A stretch of 64,000 bases of DNA from Corticium candelabrum (GCF_963422355.1 NC_085103.1:248001-312000), one strand, 5' to 3'; shown: positions 1 through 12,117, counted from the stretch's first letter. The notes: generated from the letters alone by a model not told the origin. Numbers and translations are program-made.

Positions 1-1512
1 TCCGATCACAAACCGTTGGAGTCAATTGCAAAGAAGCCCATGGAAGACGTACTTAAACGTCTACAACAAATGTTACTTCGCCTCCAAAGATACGACCTGC
101 AGATAACATACAAGAAAGGCACCAAACTCTATATTGCTGACACACTTTCCAGAGCCTTCTTGCAAGAACCAAACCAACAGAGTGAATTTTGCCTACAATT
201 GGAAGAGATCTGCATGTCAGAAGGATGGCCCGAGGAAGAAACACAGCTAGATGAGATCAGAGAAGCCACTAGCAAGGATGAGGACCTCCAGTGTGTAATG
301 CAGTTGATATCAACAGGATCCCCTGCAACCAAGCGTATTGCTCCAACACCTGCCCATCCATATTTCAACTGTAGATTTGAACTGTCCGTGCAGAATGGTA
401 TAGTGTACAAGGGAGATTGCATCATCATTCCAAGGACATTGAGAAGCCAAATGATCAAGAGGATCCATACTTCTCATTTGGGAGTTGAAGGATGCTTGAG
501 GAGGGCCAGAGAAGCTCTATACTGGCCAAACATGAATACTGTTGTGAGAGACTTTGTGTCAACGTGTGACATATGCAATTCTTTCCAACCGGAGCAACAA
601 CAGGAACCCCTATTGCCACAAAAGATCCCTGATCGACCATGGTCTCATATAGGAGTTGATCTCTTTGAGCTCCAGGATACACACTATGTCATAGCTTTAG
701 ATTACTATTCCAACTTTTTTGAAGTGGACAAGCTCCAAGACACCTGTAGTACAATCGTGATCCACAAGCTAAAAGGGTATTTTGCACGTCATGGAATACC
801 AAATGAACTCAGAAGTGACAATGGTCCTCAATTCACTAGCAAGGAGTTTGCCAGATTCGTGCACGAATGGCAATTCAAGCATACAACGTCATCACCCCAC
901 TACCCACAATCAAACGGAAAGGTGGAGAAAAGTGTGAAGTCATGCAAAGCACTAATGAAGAAGGCGATAAAGACTAAATCGGACATTTATCTAGCCCTTC
1001 TAGACTTTTGGAACACCCCAACCGAAAAGATACACTCATCACCAGCACGAAGACTATTTGGCCGCCGAACTAAGACCCAACTGCCAATGTCAAAGAAATT
1101 GATTATACCAGAAACAGGCCCACCTGGAGAAGTCAAAGGAAATCTGCACAAAAGCAGAGTCTCAGGCAAAGTTCTATGATCAGAAGGCAAAACCATTATC
1201 ACCTATTGAGCCAGGAAACATAGAATGAAACGGCCAGGTGAAATAGAGTGGTCACAAGCCAAGTGTCTGAAGTCAATAGGACCAAGGTCATATCTAGTAG
1301 AGTCGGGAGGACGAAAATACAGGAGGAATAGAAGACAACTCAAGCTCACAGAAGAACAATTGACCATACCAAGACCTGAGAACCACACTGATGATGATGA
1401 TGATCCACCATCAGCAAGGGAAACACCAGCTAACACATTTCAACCTACAGACACACCAGAGAGTCAACCCCAAGCAATGGAAACACCAGTGCAGAAACAG
1501 GAAGAGGAGTAG
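1..1512 (+). pseudogene. Ty3/gypsy pol fragment: RNase H end, integrase and C-terminal tail
   Basis: The window opens inside a Ty3/gypsy polyprotein. The first codons read SDHKPLE, the usual start of the last RNase H block, followed by the YKKGTK..ADTLSR segment. Next comes an H-H-C-C zinc-binding module (about 440-590) and the integrase core, with DLFELQ..YVIALDYYS (first Asp), LRSDNGPQF (second Asp) and PQSNGKVEK (Glu). The reading frame stops at 1177-1179. It resumes one frame over for about 20 codons (AKFYDQKAKPL...) and returns to the first frame at 1225, where the tail MKRPGEIEWSQ..PRSYLVES..YRRNRRQL is typical of gypsy integrase C-termini. The two compensating shifts around 1165 and 1225 mark the copy as decayed. 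Gag, protease and the main RT lie off the left edge. The 3' LTR follows at 1676. Confidence 0.93.
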
Positions 1513-1661
1513 ATCCAACTCAACACCACAACACAAACCACAGAGACAAGATGAGGAAGAACGATACACAAGCCAGCATGGATGAATGAGTATGACGTGG
1601 CCTAGTGTTAGTTATATGCCATGGCGTGGAGCAGAGTTTTTCTTTGTTAAGTTTTCTTTTT

Positions 1662-1829
1662 GAAAGAAGGGAGGATGTAACGAGATAGCTTGACATTACC
1701 AGAGTGACGTCATACTAGTAGCTGTGTTCTACCAGTTCGTAAGCCGGACACAGTTGCTAGCGCGTAGTCTTGTTCAGTTGTGTTACAGCTGCTAGTGTTG
1801 TAAGCAATAAACTAGCAACACGTCACACA
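1662..1829 (+). repeat. Polypurine tract and 3' LTR of the gypsy element
   Basis: A purine run GAAAGAAGGGAGGA (1662-1675) directly precedes TGTAACGAGATAGC at 1676. This is the position and TG start expected of a 3' LTR. A polyadenylation signal AATAAA lies at 1806-1811, and the LTR plausibly ends with a CA around 1825-1829, giving a short LTR of about 150 bp. The 5' LTR is outside the window, so neither the exact end nor the target duplication can be confirmed. Confidence 0.75.
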
Positions 1830-1841
1830 GACGAGCTTGAA

Positions 1842-2362
1842 ACTCTGAGTGGAGAAGATAATAGTGCATTAGAGTCCGAACATCTAGAGGAACCAAATCA
1901 GAGCCGTCTAGGCAACACCGACTGGTGTTCATGTGGACATGGCAATGCAATGAGTGCCGTCAAGGAGTGCCTTTGTTGTCAAGAGGTGGTCGCTTTGAGA
2001 CACAAACTAGAGCAGGAGCAACAGACACTGGATTGTATCACTCAGAATTCAGCCTTCTACAGGGTTGTCTTGGAGCGTGAAGTTCTTCGTACAGCCTTAG
2101 TGGCAAACATGTATAGGTTGAGAGAACCTTTGGAGAAACCTTGCCGAATTCGTATGATGAATTTTATGAACAAGGCTGCACATTTACTGACTGCATTTGG
2201 GTTTTTGCAGGGTACTGCGCTTGGCTGCTTACCGCCAGTCTACATGCTAGGTGCATGATCATTTAGGTCGAGCTGTGAGGAAGGTCATACCAGCTTGTGT
2301 GGTTTCCTTGATTTGAAGAACATTTCCAGAGCCCTCAGGCGTGTACACTGGCAATGAGGAAG
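1842..2362 (+). pseudogene. P2X7 C-terminal (ballast) domain-like gene relic
   Basis: The reading begins just after the LTR. A WCSCGHG..SAVKECLCCQE motif around 1921-1985 and a LDCITQNSAFYRVVLEREVLR segment match the cysteine-rich intracellular domain of vertebrate P2X7 receptors and its stand-alone relatives in invertebrates. After a probable intron (acceptor tttttgcag near 2210) the rest of the domain can be read: LAAYRQ..., LGRAVRKVIPACVVSLI, RTFPEPSGVYTG. It contains TAG and TGA stops, so the gene is dead. No transmembrane segment is present, so this is not a receptor. The gene is convergent with the Kolobok-type transposase relic that begins about 170 bp downstream, and the gypsy LTR abuts its 5' side. 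Family assignment rests on the motif order; function is unknown. Confidence 0.7.
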
Positions 2363-2529
2363 CTGAAAGTACATTGCCATTTTGAGTTTTGCATGTTTAC
2401 CTAGAGATTGCAATGATGGCTGTCAGTTTTTTTGTAAATTTTTATTACTGTCTATAGGTGATTGCACGTGCCCCTTTAGAGGGTGCTTTGACAATGTAGA
2501 GATTGGTATCATTAGGTAAATGACTTGTA

Positions 2530-4431
2530 GTATACTAGTCAACTAAGTAGCTGAAATGTTCTAGTTTTTGGCAGTATTTGTCAAGATGGTATGATAGGCT
2601 TCTAGGTTCCTGTATGCCAAAACAGGGTTAGGTGGCCGATGTCATTCAGCAGTTTCTTATCTAACACAACTTCCTTCAATGCCTGATGTGCTTGTGGCCC
2701 CACCTTTAACCATTGTTTCCTTTGTCTTTTTGTAGCACTGAGAACAGGATGTGCACATTGATGGAATTTGTAGTTTCTTGTCCAGCTATGGATGTTTGCA
2801 GTGTAATGTATGATGGAGGTCCACTTTTCACGCAACAGGCTTGCATCATGGTTGCATGTGGCTGCACTCCACCATAGATGGTTTGTCACTGACTGAATCC
2901 ACTGAAATAGAGAACTACATGATTTCTTTGCAGCCTTTGTTGCCAACTTTTTTTGCAATGTTTTTTGCCATGTGCCACACATCATACTGATGTTGGATGT
3001 TAGGATGCTTTGTTTTCATAAAGCTTTTTATTTGTAGCCAAGATGTTGATGTGGAGTCCATTGTCACTCATTTTTTTGCAAGCATCTTTGGAGACCAGCC
3101 TTTTCCATTGCATGTGAACTTGGAACTTCAGAGCATTGGACAAGTTGGAAATCAATAACAACTCCTGATTTCTCTTTTATGACTGTGTATGAGCCATACT
3201 TGGCAGAAAAACCTCGGCTATCACAAAGTCCGTCTCCAGACACTCTCAGAGATTTTTCTTCCATCACTGCAAATACTGTTCCTTGATGAATTCTCCAAGC
3301 CTCAGCAGCAACAGGGAATTCGATAAAACTCAGAACGTGATAAAATTTGCAAGTTGAGGAGTTCAGAAAGATGAGCAAATTTATCATAAGTACTGCCAGA
3401 AAATAATATTGACGCTGACATAAGAAGATTGCCAGAAGCCATGCCTCGTATGCTTGTTTGTGAAACCCATTTGACAGTGTGGTCTCCGCAACGCTCAGTA
3501 ATGACTGAAAGGCAGCTGCCAACAACGAACTTGCGTTTGTTCAAAATTGCCTTGCCACATGTAGGACAACGTCGAATTAGCTGATCAAGGCAGCTTTCAA
3601 AAACAAAAAACTTTCTTTCATGCGTGATCAAGTGGTTGCTACTTGTTGATGTGTCCAGTGAGGCAGCAGTTGAATCATCATTTGTTACTTCCTCAAGTGA
3701 TGGATGATATTCAGACATAAGAGAGATGTCTTGGATTACAGAGATGTCTTCAAATGAAGACATGGTAGCAGCAGCAGCAGCAGCAGCACCAATGGGAGTG
3801 GACTCTCTTATGGAATAATTGAGTTCACCTACTGACTCGTAGATGTCATCATAGTCATATTGTGTCCAAGCATCTGCAGTTTGAGGAACAGCTTGGATGG
3901 CAATGTGGAATGTGGTAGAAAGTGATGAGCATGTAGATGTATAACTGGCCTCTAATGGAACTTCTATGTGGGAATGATGGTTGTCATGTTCAATAAAGCT
4001 GGTGTTTGTACTACAATTCGCAATAGAATCAGTTGGTTTGGTTTGTTGTTGATCTGTCATTGTCTGTTTAGATGTCTAACAGATCAGGAAAGTTGTTAAT
4101 AGGAAAATTGGTACTTGTAACAATAACAGTTGTTTACCTCTAATTGTGTCCCAGCTCTCTGGTAGCATTTTGTTGAGTGTCTCTTGCTTAGATTCAGAGG
4201 CAGAGCATATCGTCTTAGCTTTCTATAAGTGCCTTTCAAGTGTGAAGACCAAGACTCACGTGGGAAATGGTCTGAACATACGTATACGCGAGAAGACTTC
4301 TTGATATCAGTCTTACCTAGGCCAGGTCTATGTTGCCATTTCCTTGAAAGATTCCTGTTTCCAACAGAAAATCTGAAAAGAGAGGGAACCTCCCGCTTGG
4401 TTTTTCCGCAAACTATGCACTTCAATACCAT
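2530..4431 (-). pseudogene. Kolobok-type THAP transposase, frameshifted
   Basis: Exon 1 (4431-4138) starts at MVLKCIVCG and encodes a THAP zinc finger: C-x2-C at the start, a W in KWQHR, and C-x2-H in YVCSDHF. A GT donor at 4137 and an acceptor before 4063 join it in phase 0 to exon 2. That exon carries a CPTCGKA finger-like motif and the block GSCLSVITERCGDHTVKW..GNLLMSASILFSG seen in Kolobok/THAP transposases. The frame is then lost near 3310-3340 and resumes as VSGDGLCDSRGFSAKYGSYTV (the usual GDGxCDSPGxSAKYGTYT block). It is lost again near 2990-3060 and resumes as KKSCSSLFQWIQS..NHLWW..LREKW. A stop-bearing LEAYHT tail runs to about 2530. Several frameshifts make it inactive. No TTAA duplication or inverted termini could be fixed. 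Confidence 0.85.
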
Positions 4432-5197
4432 AACAACTGCCACCTCAACTACTAACAGGTCTTTGTTTATGTTGTATACGCCCACACATGCCCGCTAGTA
4501 AAATTGTCCTTACAAAAGTACTGTCTGTACAGTGGGAGTGAGTATGATTGCTGTACATCGTTGAATAGAGGAGATCTATCTATGATCAAGATAAAGCACC
4601 GCTGTTAGTAGGTTAGTCAAGTAGCGTACAATACCACGCAAGTGGCAACTGTGTTGGTACAACACGGAGCCTCAAAAGGAGCCCCTTTTAAGTTAGTTCA
4701 TAGATCATGTCTTGCTGCATTTTGGGTGCGTTAGGAGCACTTGGCACAGTTAAACCTAAAGTATTTACTTCCAAACGAGGACACAGAGTACTGAATACGC
4801 GTAATACGAGGAATCATCTGATTAACTTGTGGCCCATTCTCTGCTTCTGTTGATGGCTGGACCGTAAGCTTCTTGCAGGAAGATATTGGGGCTTGTATCT
4901 TTCTTTCAGCAACTTTTAGTATTTGGTAAGAGTTCTCCTTTTAATTAACTACAGCTAATAATTATAATAGAAATTTACTAACCATTGATAATATTAATAG
5001 CTAATCTGCCTGTGCGGAGAACGGACCGGATGGTGAGCTAGTACACATGTACTTGATCCGCCAACTGGGCGGTGCTTAAACTGCATTAGATGGAGTGTCA
5101 AATTTTGCAAGCTGTTTAGCACCTTATCACCAAACTACCTCGACCTCTTACACATATACGAGGGTTTGGTTGCATGCAGCTAGGTAGATGACGAGCA
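4432..5197. other. Intergenic, upstream of the protease gene
   Basis: No gene, long repeat or transposon terminus was recognised here. The stretch holds stop-rich mixed sequence between the THAP transposase relic and the protease start codon and presumably contains the protease promoter. No TATA box is convincing. Confidence 0.5.
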
Positions 5198-8100
5198 ATG
5201 GTGATATCGATGGTGAGATTCTTTCTATTTAGTGCTGTAATTTTCTCCTCTGTCGCTGCAGTTGTACCGGCCAATGAAGGTGTCGTTATCACTGTTTTCA
5301 GTTTGTATACCTAGAATAATTTTTGCGCTTTGTTGATCTACCAAATTTAGGTAGTGCGATCGATCTGAAAGCAATCAGAGTTGGACTTTTGTTGGACCAG
5401 GTGGAAGACGCGGCGCAGCCTTACCGGTTGCCCTTGTCATGTCTGTCTCAGCCTCATCACTCAGCTTGCATTTGCCTTACACCGGGGGGGCGAAAGTGGA
5501 TTACCCTAGACTTACGCCGATCCTATTTTGTCCGATCCATTGCCATTAATATTGTGGCTTACGTACTTGAATACAACAGCTACGAGACGTGGATGAATGT
5601 TCTGCTTAGTGATAACGATAGTGACTGGGAGACGTGTAAAGGCCCGACCGTCACAAAAGGCGGAAATTGGCATTTTGAATGTGGATGTCATCCAGCCCGT
5701 TACGTCAGAATACAGGTAAATAATATCGAGCAGAAGACAGTAAACGCCCAACGTCAGTCAACTTTTGTAAAAGTATGTCACCTTCAAAATATCAAGATTT
5801 ACGAAGGTAATACAAGATCTTTTCTGGTCCAGGTTACTCTGCTAATTAATTTAAACTCGTACTAGCATTGCCGGTGAACTTGCATTCTATGAACGCAAGA
5901 CTCGAATTGCACATTGTTCACAAAACTGTCAAGAAGAGACACAAAATCTTTACAACTGCGAGACCAAGTTCAGTTGGAATTGGCAGTTTCTCTTCATCTA
6001 GAGACAGCGTATCGTTATTATGTCTTCCCGTTCTGGAAGGAGGTCCCCATTGGATCTCTTGGCTGAGATTAGATCTTCGACACCCTGTAGGCGTCAGCCG
6101 TGTGGAAGTGGGCGGGAGGCGTGTTGAAAGCGATCCGCAGTTAATAGAAGTACACGTAGGATTTGAAAAAGAAATGGAAGACAACACACTGTGTCCTGAA
6201 GCGAAGTCGGTTGCCGCAACTACCGTCACTTCACTACATAACTGTGCCAAACTAACAGATGGTGTGTTCGTTGATTTGAAGCTTATTCAAGTTTCGTCTA
6301 TAGAAGTCTGCATCATACGCGTCTACGGAAGTAGGGTTTGCTAGTATTTAGCTTTGAACGCGTGAACATTAATTATCTTTGCTTTCGCAGCTCTTTTAGA
6401 CTACTGTGGGCAGCCTCAAGCCGTTTCAAATGGTTATTACTATCCAATTAACACCTGGTACCCCAGTAACAGTAAAGTTACCTACATTTGCCGTGGTGGA
6501 TATCAGCTGATTGGATTCGATAGTGTTGTGTGCCGAGGACGAATTTGGAGTGAAGTTCCTCGATGTGTGAAAGCGTATTGTACGGTACCTGGTAATAGTT
6601 ATTTGAAGAACGGCATTGCGGCTTTATCTGGACACGGTGTTGGTCATAATGTTTCGTTTTGGTGCAACCGCGGGTACCATATGGTTGGACCATCTAAGAT
6701 TCGCTGCATTCAGCAAGTAAACGGAAAGGCTGTTTGGAATGGTACGGTTCCTTTCTGCATAGGTACGTTTTCGTTATTTAAAAATGTAGAACTGGTCTAA
6801 CTAAAATGTGTTTGAATAGGCAAGTATTGTGGTGTGCCAGATGCATTAGTAAATGGATATTTAATAGGAAGCAACTTCCATTACCCTGCATCGGTAAGAT
6901 ATAAATGCAAATATCAGTATGTACTGACCTTCGGTAGCATTGAAAGAAATTGCACGGATCAAGGTACATGGACGGGAAAGAAGCCATACTGTGCTAGTGA
7001 GTTCTAAACTGCTTTTAATTATCATTGACCTATTGTTTTATATCAATTAAACGTTTGTGAATTAAAGAATTAAGATGTAACTTTTTGTTTCCACCACGCA
7101 ATGGAACAGTAACAACAAACGGCAACCACGTAGGATCGAGAGTCCGTTATAACTGCCATCGAGGATTCCGATTACATGGAAGTAAATCACGTCATTGTGT
7201 TATTAATTCAGAGAAAACCGACGGTCAGTGGACAGGCAATAACCCAGTATGTCGAGGTAATTATAACATGGACAGCTATTGCGCAACTTTTTAGTATTTG
7301 TTAGTATATTCTACATTAAATTACAGCGGTGGAATGCCCTGAGTTAGAACCTATCAAGTTTGGAGAAATCAATGCTGACAGATTGGCCTACACCGCTGCT
7401 GCAAGATACAGCTGTCACAAAGGCTACCAGCTTGTAGAAGGTGACGTCGTGCGATACTGCACGGCTAATGGTACATGGTCTGGCCAGACTCCTGCTTGTC
7501 GTCCCTCGACAAGTGATTGTGGCCGCAGTTGTCATACACATAGTCGAATCGCTCAAGGTAAGACGGTTGCAGAAGGAGAATTTCCGTGGCAGGCGATGGT
7601 TTGTTTGTTTGGCAAACATATCTGCGGTGGGACTCTAATTTCTGACAAATGTGTAGTAACTGCAGCGCATTGTCTCACCATCTTCGGTGGTCAAAAGCCA
7701 GATCCATCACTGTTTAGCGTCTGTGTGGGTCGAATGTGTGGTCAATGTCGTCGACATGAGAAACTAGGAGATCTTCAATGTTCTAAGGTATCTCGAATTG
7801 CTATCCATCCAGACTATAACACTACATTTCTTGGAGATGACATCGCTGTTGTTCAATTGAACACCAGCGTGCAGCTCAAATGTGACAGCGTCATGCCAAT
7901 TTGTCTTCCCGATGAAAACCGAGATCGAGATTACATCCGAGAAAACAGACCTGCCGTCGTGACAGGCTGGGGAAGAAAGGCGTCAAACAAAACAGATTTT
8001 AGTGCTAGGTGTCTTCGCAAAGGTAACGTTCGTATAGTGTCAGACACTACATGTGGCAAGAGTCACAGTATCCCACTGGCAGGCAGAGTAATGTGCGCAA

Positions 8101-8294
8101 CAGATGATAACGGTCCTTGTCAGGGAGACAGCGGAGGTCCTCTCATGGTTAGAAATCTTGATTATCAGAGCAGGTGGGTGATAACTGGTGTGACCAGTTG
8201 GGGGAAAGGATGCGGTCGACATGACAGCTATGGTGTTTACACAGAAGTGCTGCCCTATAAGGACTGGATCTCAGAAGTGTGCAAAAAGTTGTGA
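5198..8294 (+). CDS. Secreted modular serine protease: two discoidin/F-lectin-like domains, five sushi domains, trypsin domain
   Basis: Seven exons splice in frame to 902 residues: 5198-5279, 5351-5806, 5866-6330, 6391-6762, 6820-6996, 7068-7256 and 7327-8294. Exon 1 encodes a hydrophobic signal peptide (VRFFLFSAVIFSSVAAVV). Exons 2 and 3 each encode a beta-sandwich module resembling F5/8C or fucolectin domains (WITLDLRR..., ..FVKVCHLQNIKIYE). Exon 4 holds sushi 1-2, exons 5 and 6 sushi 3-4, and exon 7 sushi 5 plus the entire peptidase S1 domain. The likely activation site is R654-I655 (SRIAQG). The triad is H695 (TAAHC), D752 (DDIAV) and S849 (GDSGGP). The residue at the S1 base is G843, not Asp, so trypsin-like specificity is doubtful. 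All six introns are phase 1. The architecture is close to Limulus factor C and the MASP/C1r/C1s group, so a humoral defence role is likely but inferred. Confidence 0.93.
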
Positions 8295-9640
8295 TAGTCT
8301 TATAAATAGACTATTTAATTGGAATTGAATCAGTATTTTAATGTTAAAATATGTAAGCTTATCGTTATAACTTACTTTACTCAAAATATGTGACTAGTGA
8401 TGCACGTACGGACGTTATCATACTTGCTTACAAGCAGGTCTACAAAATCTTACAATCAATTACATAAGATGCTGATGATTCGTAATGTAGCTAATAACTT
8501 GTAGAGGGACCTATAGCAAAGACATTAGACCCTGAAGGCTCAAAGACAACGAGCTTCTCGTTAACATCATTCGCAATACACTAGTATGTTGTAAACAACA
8601 TGCCCGCTAGTTACGATACCGCGTAGACACGAGACAGTGTGGGCTTCAATTGGGCAACGTGCCAAAGGGTGTGTGAGGAATTTGTGAACAGTGGGTTAAC
8701 CAGAGTGGTCAGCTTACACGCTCAGCTCCGACAAGTGGCGTGAACCCAAGAGGCCACACAGGGTGACGTTGGAAGATCAACGCCCGTTAGAACCACCATG
8801 TACTTAATTAAGCCCAAAAGTCAAGCTGACGTTGGAGACAGTCTCATCCCGCTTGAGCCCAAGATGTCAGTGGAGTTGACGTTGCATGGAGGCTCAACAC
8901 ACCATCAAACCCATTCCGTTTAATGACGTACATGAGACAACTGGCTTGCGCCGAAGATGTTAGACGCGTTGATGTTGCAACCTGATTGGAGGTACTCGCA
9001 ATGTTGGACCAAGACTGGCCTGAACAAGGCTCATCCCCCAAATGGCACGCTACCCCCAAAAGAGCCAGGAGACTGCGTGTGTACCGGAGCCCTGGACAGT
9101 CTACCAACCAACCGGAGAAGTTTAGTTTGCGAGATGTCCCGAAACATCCGCTCACAGTCTAGTAAGTCTTTGATCTCAGGTCGTCTTACGAAGCAGCGTT
9201 GACAACTGATCTATTCTCTGTTCTTGCGTGCTTTCCGACCTTAGAGACATCTATATACGCTTGCAGGGAGCCAAGCAAAAACGGCCAAATATGACGTTCG
9301 TCTGCCTGTAGCTTCGACTATTTGTATTTCGCCCAAAATATAGAGCGGAGCGAATCCAACCTACTAGGTTCTTGGATGTGCCTGCACTATTGCTTTCTTC
9401 AGAACTTCTTGTCAAGGTGGAATCTTCTCTGGTTTGGAGGTGCAGGACGAGGTCAAAGTGACGATGATCATAGCGGTGTTCGGCCATTTTGACTCGCGAT
9501 GTAGTCGTACAAGATGAGTGTTATTGGCATTTGTTGTAAAGAGCAAAGGGGATTGATGCGTGACAAACGGAATGGAAAGAAAAAGCTAAAAGAAGAGAAA
9601 GTCTGTTTTTGAGTTTCCGCGCGTTACTTTGACAGAAATT
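8295..9640. other. Intergenic, no recognised gene
   Basis: The stretch carries short open frames on both strands around 8844-9202 and 9251-9487 with no recognisable domain or splice context. No terminal repeat pair was seen. It shares the short string catgcccgctagt (8600) with position 4488, which I take as chance or a fragment of a dispersed repeat. Confidence 0.5.
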
Positions 9641-9755
9641 ATTGATACGCAACCATTATCACGTGACTACGCGACCATTGTTACGCGACTATCTCAGTAA
9701 ACGAATGAGACGATTGAAGCGTGAACGAAGAATTGAAGACAACTACGGTATTTTG

Positions 9756-9850
9756 CGTTCAATTATCCGAATCCGGCGTTCAATTATCCGATTCAGGCAT
9801 TCAATTATCCGAATTGGGCGTTCAGTTATCCGATTCGAGCATTCGAGTTT
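9756..9850 (+). repeat. 21-bp minisatellite, about 4.5 units
   Basis: Units follow the pattern CGTTCAATTATCCGAATCCGG with alternating substitutions (cattc/cgttc, gattc/gaatt). Because 21 is divisible by three, the array stays open and would encode repeated SIIRIRR/SIIRFRH heptads. I regard that reading frame as a by-product of the repeat. Confidence 0.8.
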
Positions 9851-9976
9851 GATACGTAAAGTCAAAACCGCACACATTTCTTTCATGACGTCTTTTTATG
9901 ATGCTCACTCACGTTTCCGCTGAACAACTAGTAAATGAAGCTGTGTTTACACCGTCGCTTCAGAGCTACGAGCGTG

Positions 9977-10213
9977 TGTGTGTGTGTGTGTGTGTGTTGT
10001 GAATATTAATGCAAATTTTATTAAATTTTTGTTTATCTATTGTCATTATCATTAATTAATCATTATCTTGTTGCTAGAATGTAAAATTCTTTGAAAACGC
10101 AGGGATGCGTTGATGTGATTAAAAATAATTAGCTAAATCAATGTCTTACACTATAGATACTTCCAATTCAGCACAAGTGACAGAAGTGACGTTGTGTGTG
10201 TGTGTGTGTGACG

Positions 10214-10266
<53 letters not shown>

Positions 10267-10497
10267 CCGCATCTCTGTGTGTGTCTGTTTGTCTGTGTCT
10301 GTGTCTGTCCGTGTGTGTATTTATTGTAAATATTAATGTATATTTATTAATTTTTGTTTATTTATTGTCATTATCATTAATTAATCCTTAGCTTAATTGT
10401 TGCTAAAATGTAAACGGTAGTTCTTTGAAAACACATGGGTTTATCAATGTGATTAAAGATAATTAACTAAATACCATCAATGTCTCACACTACTTCG
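9977..10497 (+). repeat. Diverged tandem duplication, each copy led by a (GT)n microsatellite
   Basis: Each unit begins with a GT run (9977-10003; 10193-10260, the latter with CGCG interruptions). It is followed by AT-rich sequence containing TTATTGTCATTATCATTAAT, a TTGCTARAATGTAAA block and an ATCAATGTCT block (about 10004-10150 and 10326-10485). The copies are similar over roughly 170 bp with small indels, so this is an old local duplication. No coding content. Confidence 0.75.
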
Positions 10498-10772
10498 AAA
10501 TCACACAGCTACGCAACTCTTGCACGGAGCGGGCTTGTTATCCACATTATGTCTCAATTCTGCATGTATAGCGCTCTTGCATCACTGGAAGTTGGTAAAT
10601 TAATTAACTATTGAGATGGACAATCAGATCATTATCGTAATTTTATTGAACCGTCGCCATCTTTCGTTCCGCTATTTCGTTGTAGCTAGAGATCGGTGTA
10701 CGTCTCGTAGCTGCATGGAAAATACTGTGAAGCGACATAATGTACAGCTGGCAACCGGATCCAGAAGAAAGC

Positions 10773-11637
10773 TAGCCTCGGCCTCCCAGACCCGTGTAGC
10801 GCCGATACAAAATCGTCCTCCACGGGTCTGGGATGGTACCGCCTCTTATTGCGGTTGGTCCTAGGACCAGCATTAGTGTTCAGTATGCATATCTTTCCAA
10901 TTACAGCTGTAATCAACGAAGACATCTCATGCATATCTGCTGTCTACCAAAGACTACACTGTACACAAACGACGACTTGTAGTGCGCTCTTCACGCAAAC
11001 TCACGTTCCTACACGTCGTGGTTTGTATTCTGCGCCTGTCAACGGCAGTAACGACACCTAGTAGAGCCGTTTGTTGGAACCGATGCTCCGACATCTACAC
11101 AGCCAGCCAGCTGCATTCTCAACGACTTCATGATCACGTCTACTACACAGAGTCTTGCGGAGAATTCACGGCGAAGTTTTGTCGCGATTTCGCGGCAAGT
11201 CGCATCGAATCTGGACGATCGAGTCACAGCGATGCGCGCATCGCGAATTTTCATCGCGAATTCGAAGCTCCACGCGCGACTAGCAGCTACTCGCAGCGGA
11301 TTCACGGCGATCAGACACATGCCGATCGCGTCCGCGGCACCAGTAGTAAAGAAAATGCTTCTTAACGTCCCGTTCGAGTTCCCTACTAACACACAAATGA
11401 TAAAACCGTAGCTACTGTAAACACAAAGGTACCCGTGCAGCAGGATGCGAGACGAGTGCGACATGTCTTCGTCGTTCTTGTATTACGGCCGTAATTGGAA
11501 AGGTATGCATTTATGAAACTGAACACTAATGCTGGTCCTAGGACCAACCGCAATATATTGAGAAGAGGCGGTATCATCTCAGACCCGTGGAGGACGATTT
11601 TGTATCGGCGCTACACGGGTCTGGGAGGTCGAGGCTA
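10773..11637. mobile_element. Non-autonomous TIR element with TAGNCTCG ends, copy 1 (AcademH-like)
   Basis: The element begins TAGCCTCGGCC and ends in the inverse GGTCGAGGCTA. Terminal inverted repeats of about 150 bp match closely (10773-10925 against 11465-11637), including the long CCTAGGACCA-containing block. Just inside each end is a hairpin with stems CCAGACCCGTG and CACGGGTCTGG. Flanks are gaagaaagC (10764-10772) and gaagaaagT (11638-11646), giving an 8-bp target duplication with a ninth mismatched base. No transposase remnant was recognised inside. Three more elements in the window share the same end motif, hairpin and duplication size. Confidence 0.82.
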
Positions 11638-11721
11638 GAAGAAAGTAGCGTCAACGTTTCATACCAATCTTTCTTGCAAGACGACGTCGATCGTATGGCG
11701 CGTTATACGTGCCAAAATAAG

Positions 11722-12117
11722 AATAATCGTGCATCAGGAGTAGGGGTTTTTGCATCAGGGGTAGGTTTTTTTTTGCATCAGAGGTAGAGTTTTTTTGCAT
11801 CAGCGGTAGGGGTTTTGTCCATCAGGGGTAGAGGTTTTTTGCACCAGGGATAGGGTTTTTGCACCAGGGGTAGGAGGTTTGTGCATCAGGGGTAGTAGGG
11901 GTTTTCTGCATCAGGGGTAGGGGTTTTTTGCATCAGGGGTAGGGGTTTTTTGCATCAGCGGTAGGGGGTTTTTGCATCAGGGTAGGGGTTTTTTGCATTA
12001 GGGGTAGGGGTGTTTGCACAAGGGGTAGGGGTTTTGTGCATCAGGGGTAGGAGTTTTTTTGCATCAGGGGTAGGGTTTTTTTGCATCAGAGGTAGGGGTT
12101 TTGTGCATCAGGGGTAG
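11722..12117 (+). repeat. 22-bp minisatellite in the left arm of element A
   Basis: About 18 units of GCATCAGGGGTAGGGGTTTT with variable T-run length. The inverse array (CCTACCCCTGATGCAAAAA) forms the matching part of the right arm at 15866-15935 and 17298-17440. The repeat is G-rich and T-rich on one strand, like telomeric or quadruplex-forming repeats, but no function can be read from it. Confidence 0.9.

Noticed and set aside
1842..2362. A P2X7 purinergic receptor gene
   Set aside because: Only the intracellular ballast-type domain is present, with no transmembrane or ATP-binding part, and it has stop codons.
10141..10329. Open frame rich in Cys-Val
   Set aside because: It is a translated (GT)n tract.
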